Below, one piece after another: positions 1-4,135 of a stretch of 5,197 nucleotides of DNA (position 1 is the stretch's first letter; every line of letters begins with the position of its first letter). The translations under genes were made by a program, and so were the position numbers. Source of the DNA: Eshraghiella sp045542375 (GTDB lineage: Bacteria; Bacillota; Clostridia; Lachnospirales; Lachnospiraceae); the NCBI GenBank assembly GCA_045542375.1, contig JAZQKW010000125.1, positions 1-5,197 on the forward strand, read 5' to 3'. Below the pieces are notes generated by a model. That model did not search any database, was not told where the DNA came from, and saw only the letters and a list, made by a program, of their open reading frames with translations.

Positions 1-48
1 TATACTTCATAAATTAAAAGTAGGAGTAAGTTGAGATAATTTTATCTA

Positions 49-76
49 TTTACAAATCCTAATTTTGATGTATAAT
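49..76 (+). promoter_or_regulatory. Promoter of the candidate antitoxin RNA
   Basis: A near-consensus vegetative sigma factor promoter is visible: -35 TTTACA at 49-54, a 16-bp spacer, and a perfect -10 TATAAT at 71-76. Transcription would start around 81-84. No plausible ORF with a ribosome binding site follows before the terminator at 143-187, so the product is inferred to be a short non-coding RNA. The promoter faces the convergent small toxin gene. Confidence 0.72.
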
Positions 77-82
77 AATGAT

Positions 83-188
83 AGGTATAACAATAATAAA
101 AAGTGCTACCGAGTAGAACGGTTGCCCTGAAACTAAATCACTAAAAAAGTAGCTGTCGGTTTACCAGACTCGGACAGCTACTTTTTTG
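83..188 (+). ncRNA. Candidate type I antitoxin RNA (about 105 nt)
   Basis: This RNA is inferred from the promoter at 49-76 and the terminator at 143-187. It carries no ORF with a Shine-Dalgarno. Its 5' part holds AAGTGCTAC (101-109), where CTAC at 106-109 can pair with GTAG at 113-116 in a tiny hairpin, followed by GGTTGCCCT (120-128). The same motif pair occurs in the same sense at the start of the toxin mRNA. Nucleotides 127-138 (CTGAAACTAAAT) are complementary, with one bulge, to toxin mRNA sequence just upstream of its Shine-Dalgarno. The 3' part is the shared terminator and is fully antisense to the end of the toxin gene. By analogy with RatA (Bacillus txpA/ratA) and RNA II (enterococcal par/Fst), it would pair with the toxin mRNA and block its translation or trigger its decay. 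The exact 5' end is a prediction, and no expression evidence is available. Confidence 0.62.
143..187. terminator. Bidirectional intrinsic terminator shared by toxin and antitoxin RNAs
   Basis: A 15-bp perfect stem is formed by 143-157 (AAAAAAGTAGCTGTC) and 173-187 (GACAGCTACTTTTTT), with a 15-nt loop. The A-run on one side and T-run on the other give a U-tract in both directions, so it can end both the plus-strand RNA and the minus-strand toxin mRNA. The toxin stop codon TAG (178-180) and its last two lysine codons lie inside the stem. The two RNAs are therefore complementary across this whole element, giving a loop-loop contact site. Confidence 0.85.
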
Positions 189-276
189 CTTTGTTAATAT
201 CTTTTCCAATCATATATCCTGCTCCGCAGCATAAAGCTATGAGCGCAATCAATGCTTCATATGAAATCGTTATCAC
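178..276 (-). CDS. Small hydrophobic holin-like peptide, candidate type I toxin
   Basis: This 32-residue ORF starts at GTG and stops at TAG. It begins MITISYEALIALIAL and ends in a charged tail (KDINKAKK). Residues about 8-23 form one hydrophobic segment long enough to enter or span the membrane, with a CC pair at residues 16-17. The early YEAL followed by a hydrophobic helix and a lysine-rich end is the pattern of the short putative holin-like toxins of Firmicutes (TxpA/BsrG-like type I toxins). The family call is from memory of that pattern, not from an alignment. A strong Shine-Dalgarno, AAAGGGG (287-293), lies 10 nt upstream of GTG; an in-frame TTG at 280-282 is only 4 nt from it and less likely. 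The gene has its own promoter, a structured leader, and a convergent RNA sharing its terminator, which all favour a toxin-antitoxin role. If active, the peptide would be expected to damage or depolarise the membrane. It could instead be a harmless small membrane protein. Confidence 0.7.
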   Translation of the reverse strand: MITISYEALIALIALCCGAGYMIGKDINKAKK

Positions 277-386
277 TTGCAAAAATCCCCTTTCTGAAAC
301 AAATGGCACAATTTACCATCTATGTAAACTGGGCTTGTACTCCCAGAATGGAGAGCAACCATCCTACCGCACTTAGTAGCACTTCT
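277..386 (-). promoter_or_regulatory. Structured 5' leader and Shine-Dalgarno of the toxin mRNA
   Basis: About 108 nt separate the predicted transcription start (384-386) from the GTG at 276. In mRNA sense the leader starts with AAGTGCTAC (384-376), whose CTAC can pair with GTAG at 367-364. Next come GGTTGCTCT (360-352), a hairpin CTGGG/CCCAG (329-346) and a second short hairpin TTTAC/GTAAA (about 312-328). GTTTCAG (300-294) lies directly before the Shine-Dalgarno AAAGGGG (293-287). Long folded leaders are typical of type I toxin mRNAs, where folding or the antitoxin limits ribosome access. The hairpins are read by eye and their stability was not computed. Confidence 0.5.
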
Positions 387-391
387 GTTTA

Positions 392-419
392 ATTGTAACA
401 TCTCGGGATGGTTTGTCAA
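392..419 (-). promoter_or_regulatory. Promoter of the toxin gene
   Basis: On the minus strand a perfect -35 TTGACA (419-414) is followed by a 16-bp spacer and -10 TACAAT (397-392). TGT (400-398) precedes the -10, making it an extended -10 element. The predicted start is near 384-386, at the edge of the GTGCTAC motif. Between tadA's stop and this promoter (about 420-500) there is only AT-rich sequence with weak palindromes and no convincing terminator, so some tadA transcription may run into the toxin gene. Confidence 0.72.
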
Positions 420-500
420 TTAAAAATTGGCACTTTTAACCCTAAATTTTATATTTAAAATTGTGACTAAAAATAATTTTTTTCTTGCTTATTACCTTGC

Positions 501-959
501 TTACTTCCTCTTCCTCAGTTCCTTAAAAAATTCCTGCATAATACTTTTGCATTCCTCTTCAAGTACACCCTTCACAATCTCAACCCTATGATTAAAGCCT
601 TCCATCTGTAGAATATTAATCACGGAGCCGGCGCATCCCGCTTTGGCGTTCATTGTGCCCATAACAACCTTAGGAATCCTTGCCTGAACGATGGCTCCGG
701 CACACATCTGACAAGGTTCAAGGGTAACATACATTGTGCAATCCTCAAGCCTCCAGTCACCGATAACCTTGCTGGCTTTCTTAATTGCAATAATCTCAGC
801 ATGGGCAAGAGTGGACTTGTCCGTATTCCGCCTGTTGTAACCTCTCGCAATTATTTTGTCCTGATACACAATTACACATCCTATGGGAACCTCGTCTAAG
901 GATGCTGCTTTTTTTGCAAGACGAAGAGCCTGTCTCATATATTTTTCATCTTCTGTCAT
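501..959 (-). CDS. tadA: tRNA-specific adenosine deaminase TadA
   Basis: TadA deaminates A34 to inosine in the anticodon of tRNA-Arg(ACG), allowing one tRNA to read CGU, CGC and CGA; it acts in the cytoplasm as a homodimer. The 152-residue product has the full zinc-deaminase signature: HAE (His53 as zinc ligand, Glu55 as proton shuttle) and PCQMC (Cys83 and Cys86 as zinc ligands). The early VPIGCVIV strand and the GYN motif are typical of bacterial TadA, and length is normal. I chose ATG at 959 because GGTGAT lies just upstream at a usable distance; an in-frame TTG at 965 would add two residues and overlaps that Shine-Dalgarno spacing poorly. The gene is divergent from the acetyltransferase gene. 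In many Clostridia tadA is followed by the SRP RNA and dnaX, but here a toxin-antitoxin-like locus follows instead. No clear terminator is seen after the stop. Confidence 0.95.
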   Translation of the reverse strand: MTEDEKYMRQALRLAKKAASLDEVPIGCVIVYQDKIIARGYNRRNTDKSTLAHAEIIAIKKASKVIGDWRLEDCTMYVTLEPCQMCAGAIVQARIPKVVMGTMNAKAGCAGSVINILQMEGFNHRVEIVKGVLEEECKSIMQEFFKELRKRK

Positions 960-992
960 TATCAATCACCATTTTTCCAAAAATATGAATTA

Positions 993-1001
993 ATTTTAAC
1001 A
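993..1001 (-). promoter_or_regulatory. tadA: Possible extended -10 element for tadA
   Basis: On the minus strand TGT (1001-999) followed by TAAAAT (998-993) fits an extended -10 element. It would start transcription near 986, about 27 nt before the tadA ATG. No convincing -35 lies at the right distance. It overlaps the -35 of the divergent acetyltransferase promoter, so the two would compete. This is a weak call in AT-rich sequence. Confidence 0.3.
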
Positions 1002-1025
1002 TACGGGACGTATTTATGCTATACT
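996..1025 (+). promoter_or_regulatory. Promoter of the GNAT acetyltransferase gene, with internal palindrome
   Basis: The elements are -35 TTAACA (996-1001), an 18-bp spacer, and -10 TATACT (1020-1025) with TGC directly before it (extended -10). Between -35 and -10 lies a 13-bp palindrome ATACG-GGA-CGTAT (1001-1013), a position where a repressor would block polymerase. Start of transcription is expected near 1031-1033, giving a leader of about 20 nt that ends in AAGGAG (1043-1048), 5 nt before the ATG. Confidence 0.6.
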
Positions 1026-1053
1026 GTAAAAAACTAATGTACAAGGAGTCAGC

Positions 1054-1605
1054 ATGCACCTTCAATATACAACGGACAGATTACAGCTTACAGTTCTCAA
1101 TATGGAATACGCAGACCGTATACTTGAATTTCTCATGGAAGGCAGGGAGACCTTTGCCATGGTAGAATCTCCGAAGCCTGAAGGATTCTATACTCTTAAC
1201 TACCAGTCTGCCTTAGCCCATGCCGAATACGATTCCTTTATGAAGGGCAAATATTTCAGATATTATGTTACCCTTAAGGAAGACCCTGAACATATTATAG
1301 GCACTGTGTCCTTTGGCAACATATTAAAAGCCCCTTATAATTCCTGCATTATAGGCTACAAGTTTTTGCCGGAATATCACCATAAAGGCTACGCAACAGA
1401 AAGCATCCGTCGTCTTATCCAGGCTGTTTTTGCTGAGAACCGCATACATCGAATTGAAGCATTGTGTCTGCCGGATAATACCGCTTCCATTAAGCTTCTT
1501 ACCGGACTTAACTTTCAATATGAAGGTGTGGCACATTCAGTTCTTGAACTCCCCGACGGCTACAGGGACCATAGCAGATACAGCTTAATTAACCCTTGTG
1601 TCTAA
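1054..1605 (+). CDS. GNAT-family N-acetyltransferase, RimJ/RimL-like
   Basis: The 183-residue protein has the layout of the RimJ/RimL branch of GNAT acetyltransferases, which transfer acetyl from acetyl-CoA to a protein N-terminus or a small amine. The start TDRLQL (7-12) is the usual first strand of this group. Residues 99-105 (IIGYKFL) form the strand before the CoA loop. HHKGYA (109-114) is the pyrophosphate-binding loop in its common xxxGYA form, and NTASIKLL (142-149) followed by GLNFQYEG (151-158) is the motif B region. The substrate cannot be told; most family members with this sequence style are labelled ribosomal-protein alanine acetyltransferases without proof. The ATG has AAGGAG 5 nt upstream and its own promoter at 996-1025. 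It is the only confident protein gene on the plus strand here and ends inside the stop codon region of the convergent gene. Confidence 0.85.
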   Translation: MHLQYTTDRLQLTVLNMEYADRILEFLMEGRETFAMVESPKPEGFYTLNYQSALAHAEYDSFMKGKYFRYYVTLKEDPEHIIGTVSFGNILKAPYNSCIIGYKFLPEYHHKGYATESIRRLIQAVFAENRIHRIEALCLPDNTASIKLLTGLNFQYEGVAHSVLELPDGYRDHSRYSLINPCV

Positions 1606-2441
1606 CGTTTCAGGGTAGTGTACCAATATCCGAACTGACTGAGCGTAATATCACTTCTCATACTAAATTTAAAATGCTCAAAGCCATACATTGACGCCAT
1701 ACTTTTATCCCGTCTTGTGTAGATTCCCGGAACTCCGATTATGTACTCATATCCATCCTGTCTGTGTTGCCTGCCCACAATCAGATGTCTGAAGCTGTAG
1801 TAGCCATGATTCAGAAAACTGTTATTTCTAAGACCCCAGTTAACATTAGGCAGTCTGTCAATGTCTGCCGGTTCAATCTCGATACAGTCATATATATCAT
1901 CCTCAGCAAACAACAACACCTTTTCCTTGTTACTGTACAGCTCTTCCCACAAATCCTGCTCTACCGTTACCGCTGTATTTTCCTGACTTTCTACTGCCTC
2001 GGCAATTTCGTACACCACTAAATCTTCCTTGTCATCCTGCCACTCATCTCCAAATCTTATCTTGTCCGTATCAATTACCATATCATCCCATTCCGCACCA
2101 AATATTTTCACGATACTTTTGTTTCTGGATAAAAATACCCCCGAAAGCTTGTCAGAACTAATGCCGGAATTTTGAATATCCTCTGCCAGTCCCACATAAC
2201 GAAATTCGCCGCAGCCCTCACTAATATTCATACTTCCAAGATATATTCCACATATTTTTCCATTTCTTCTAAAAAACACATGTACATCAAAACAGTTCCC
2301 TCCGTCAAAATACGCTTCCTTCATATTGATATTAATTTTCAGCATATCATTTCTGACCTCAGCCTTTACAAAACCCACATTTTTGTTGCGGATACCATTA
2401 TTATATGCGTACATATATCCAATATTTTTACTAAATGACAT
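1602..2441 (-). CDS. Uncharacterised two-domain protein (Lachnospiraceae-type DUF6128-like)
   Basis: I cannot assign a function. The 279-residue protein has no signal peptide or membrane segment and should be cytoplasmic. An N-terminal part (about 1-125) is rich in beta-strand-like stretches and starts IGYMYAYNNGIRNKNVGF. A strongly acidic linker follows (about 131-165), then a C-terminal part (about 180-279) with conserved-looking landmarks: NNSFL (206-210), HGYYSFRHL (212-220), IGVPGIY (235-241) and a terminal FGYWY (270-274). The combination recalls a hypothetical family common in Lachnospiraceae, which I believe is annotated DUF6128 at the C-terminus; that name is from memory. No catalytic motif is evident. 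The ATG at 2441 follows GGAAGGAG (2458-2451), a strong Shine-Dalgarno that sits inside a terminator-like hairpin. The gene follows rsmA on the same strand and overlaps the convergent acetyltransferase gene by 4 nt at its end. Confidence 0.75.
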   Translation of the reverse strand: MSFSKNIGYMYAYNNGIRNKNVGFVKAEVRNDMLKININMKEAYFDGGNCFDVHVFFRRNGKICGIYLGSMNISEGCGEFRYVGLAEDIQNSGISSDKLSGVFLSRNKSIVKIFGAEWDDMVIDTDKIRFGDEWQDDKEDLVVYEIAEAVESQENTAVTVEQDLWEELYSNKEKVLLFAEDDIYDCIEIEPADIDRLPNVNWGLRNNSFLNHGYYSFRHLIVGRQHRQDGYEYIIGVPGIYTRRDKSMASMYGFEHFKFSMRSDITLSQFGYWYTTLKR

Positions 2442-2442
2442 T

Positions 2443-2491
2443 AAAAAACACTCCTTCCATATCCTACTTAAAAATATATGGAAAGAGTGTT
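2443..2491 (-). terminator. Terminator-like hairpin after rsmA that contains the next gene's Shine-Dalgarno
   Basis: Read on the minus strand, 2491-2476 (AACACTCTTTCCATAT) pairs with 2462-2447 (ATATGGAAGGAGTGTT) as a 16-bp stem with one U-G wobble and a 13-nt loop. It runs into six U residues (2448-2443), so it has the form of an intrinsic terminator, 7 nt past the rsmA stop. On the plus strand the wobble would be a C-A mismatch and no U-tract follows, so the element is built for the minus strand. The 3' arm contains the whole Shine-Dalgarno GGAAGGAG of the 279-aa protein, whose ATG follows the U-tract by 1 nt. Transcripts arriving from rsmA would end here, or would have the ribosome site hidden. 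Confidence 0.75.
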
Positions 2492-2498
2492 AAAAATA

Positions 2499-3365
2499 TT
2501 ACTGTAATCTTTTATAAATTGCATCTGACAACACTGCAAATTCTTCAAGAGTGAGGGTCTCACCTCTTACTGCCGGGCCTTTTCCCAGTTCCTCAATAGC
2601 TTCAGTAATTACATCCTTTGGCAGATGAATTTCCGTTGAGTTATTAAGTCCGTTGGCAAGAGTTTTTCTTCTCTGGTTAAAAGACGCTCTGATTATTTTG
2701 AACATAAGTGCCTCATCCAGAGGTTTCACAGGATTATCCTCATGCCTTGTAAGTCTGATAACCGCAGAGCCCACATTAGGTCTTGGAATAAAACATTCCG
2801 GCGGTACGTTAATTACTATCTGCGGCTTGGCATAATACTGCACCGCAAGAGATAACGCACCATAATCCTTAGTTCCCGGGCCCACCTGCATTCTGTCCGC
2901 AACTTCCTTCTGAACCATAACTGTTATGCTGTCAATCGGAACATGACTTTCAAAAAGTCCCATAATGATAGGTGTTGTAATGTAATACGGAAGATTGGCA
3001 ACTACCTTAATAGGCTTTCCTCCGTTCTTTTCCTTGGCAAGTGCCGCTATGTCAACCTTCAAAATATCTTCGTTGATAAGCGTAAAATTATCATAAGCAC
3101 TGAGAGTTTCATTAAGAATAGGAATGAGCTTGGTGTCAATTTCTACCGCTACAACTTCTCTTGCTCTCTCACACAAAAGCTGTGTCATAGTACCGATTCC
3201 CGGTCCGATTTCAAGAACAAAATCCTCTTTCGTCACTCCCGATTCTCTTACAATCTTATCCACGATGCCTTCATCTATAAGAAAATTCTGACCAAATTTT
3301 TTCTGAAAAGCAAACCCATGCTTATTAATTACCGCAAGGGTATTGGTTGGATTACTTAAATACAT
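2499..3365 (-). CDS. rsmA: 16S rRNA (adenine1518-N6/adenine1519-N6)-dimethyltransferase RsmA (KsgA)
   Basis: RsmA uses S-adenosylmethionine to dimethylate two adjacent adenosines in the helix 45 loop of 16S rRNA, a late checkpoint in 30S subunit assembly; its loss gives kasugamycin resistance. The 288-residue length is normal. Visible signatures are KKFGQNFL (22-29), the SAM-binding loop EIGPGIGTMT (52-61), the acidic VEID (74-77) that holds the ribose, the catalytic motif NLPYY (124-128), and IPRPNVGSAV (193-202). The C-terminal RNA-binding part contains ASFNQRRKTL (227-236). The ATG at 3365 lies inside the end of tatD (10-nt overlap), with AAAAAGGA about 12 nt upstream as a modest ribosome site, so translation is probably coupled to tatD. 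In Bacillus and many Clostridia rnmV (RNase M5) sits between tatD and rsmA; it is absent here. Confidence 0.96.
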   Translation of the reverse strand: MYLSNPTNTLAVINKHGFAFQKKFGQNFLIDEGIVDKIVRESGVTKEDFVLEIGPGIGTMTQLLCERAREVVAVEIDTKLIPILNETLSAYDNFTLINEDILKVDIAALAKEKNGGKPIKVVANLPYYITTPIIMGLFESHVPIDSITVMVQKEVADRMQVGPGTKDYGALSLAVQYYAKPQIVINVPPECFIPRPNVGSAVIRLTRHEDNPVKPLDEALMFKIIRASFNQRRKTLANGLNNSTEIHLPKDVITEAIEELGKGPAVRGETLTLEEFAVLSDAIYKRLQ

Positions 3366-4135
3366 ATCTTATACATCCTTTTTGCATTAGCGTTCGTCAC
3401 GCTTACAACTTCGTCATAGGAAATTCCTTTTAAATCGGCAATTACCTTAGCAATTTCCGGAATATACAGTGAAGAATTGCGCTTGCCCCTGTATGGCTCC
3501 GGTGCCATGTACGGGCAATCTGTTTCAAGCAAAATACTTTCAAGTGGCAGGTACTGTACGACCTCTTTTAACTTGTGGGAATTTTTAAAAGTAACAACTC
3601 CACCGATTCCGATGTAAAACCCCATGTCAACGTACTTCCTTGCCTCTTCTACCGGATAGGAAAAACAGTGTACCACGCCGCCACACTCAGATGCCTTAGA
3701 TGCCTTCATAACCTCGTAGGTATCCAAAGCAGCATCCCTTGAGTGAACTATTATCGGCTTATTAAGCCTGCGAGCAATCATAATCTGTCTTTCAAAAAAA
3801 TCCTTCTGCTCCGGCTTGTTATCCTTATCCCAATAATAATCAAGTCCGATTTCGCCGATTGCAAGAATACGTTCACTAGCTGACGTTTCATCCTCAATCC
3901 ACTTCAAATCATCCTCCGTTACGCCTCTTATATCACTTGGATGAATTCCAAGCGCTCCGTATAAAAAGTCGTAATCCTTAACCATCTTGGCAATCTTTCT
4001 GCAGGTATCCATATTGGAGCCTACATTCACTACATATTCTATATCTCCTGCAGGCAGGGACTTAATGAGTTCATCCCTGTCTGCATCAAAAGCTTTATCC
4101 TCATAATGTGCATGAGTTTCAAATATTTTTGCCAT
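3356..4135 (-). CDS. tatD: TatD-family metal-dependent hydrolase / DNase
   Basis: The 259-residue protein is a TIM-barrel metal-dependent hydrolase of the TatD/YabD group. E. coli members are 3'-5' exonucleases acting on DNA and RNA, linked to repair of oxidative damage; the exact role in this host is unknown. The metal ligands are all present: THAH (His8, His10), GEIGLDYY (Glu95), IIVHSRDA (His131), GVVHCFS (His156) and LETDCPYMAP (Asp206). The residue before the first THxH is Glu rather than the more common Asp. The length is typical. The ATG at 4135 shares one base with the metG stop (TAATG), and GGAG (4147-4144) lies 8 nt upstream inside metG, so the gene is read as part of the metG operon. 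Its end overlaps rsmA by 10 nt. Confidence 0.94.
   Translation of the reverse strand: MAKIFETHAHYEDKAFDADRDELIKSLPAGDIEYVVNVGSNMDTCRKIAKMVKDYDFLYGALGIHPSDIRGVTEDDLKWIEDETSASERILAIGEIGLDYYWDKDNKPEQKDFFERQIMIARRLNKPIIVHSRDAALDTYEVMKASKASECGGVVHCFSYPVEEARKYVDMGFYIGIGGVVTFKNSHKLKEVVQYLPLESILLETDCPYMAPEPYRGKRNSSLYIPEIAKVIADLKGISYDEVVSVTNANAKRMYKICI

Noticed and set aside
83..190. The plus-strand RNA as an SRP RNA or a riboswitch
   Set aside because: It lacks the SRP core motif, and no ORF follows its terminator on the plus strand that it could control in cis.
160..318. TTTACCA at 160-166 (terminator loop of the small RNA) repeated at 312-318, allowing loop pairing with the toxin leader
   Set aside because: A 7-nt match without extension is expected by chance between two RNAs of this size.
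191..376. 61-codon plus-strand ORF
   Set aside because: It lies antisense to the toxin gene and leader, has no Shine-Dalgarno, and its composition is not protein-like; it starts just after the terminator of the plus-strand RNA.
444..462. AT-only palindrome after tadA as a terminator
   Set aside because: Seven A-U pairs with no G-C and no proper U-tract; too weak to call.
484..503. 8-nt direct repeat CTTGCTTA overlapping the tadA stop
   Set aside because: Two short copies only, no link to a mobile element or target duplication partner at the other end of the locus.
650..850. 66-codon minus-strand ORF inside tadA
   Set aside because: A shadow frame of tadA, which has all its catalytic motifs in the other frame.
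1764..2438. Plus-strand ORFs opposite the 279-aa protein gene
   Set aside because: No ribosome sites, no recognisable motifs; antisense shadows of the minus-strand gene.
2943..3359. 138-codon plus-strand ORF opposite rsmA
   Set aside because: rsmA is complete with all motifs on the other strand; this frame has no Shine-Dalgarno or recognisable domain.
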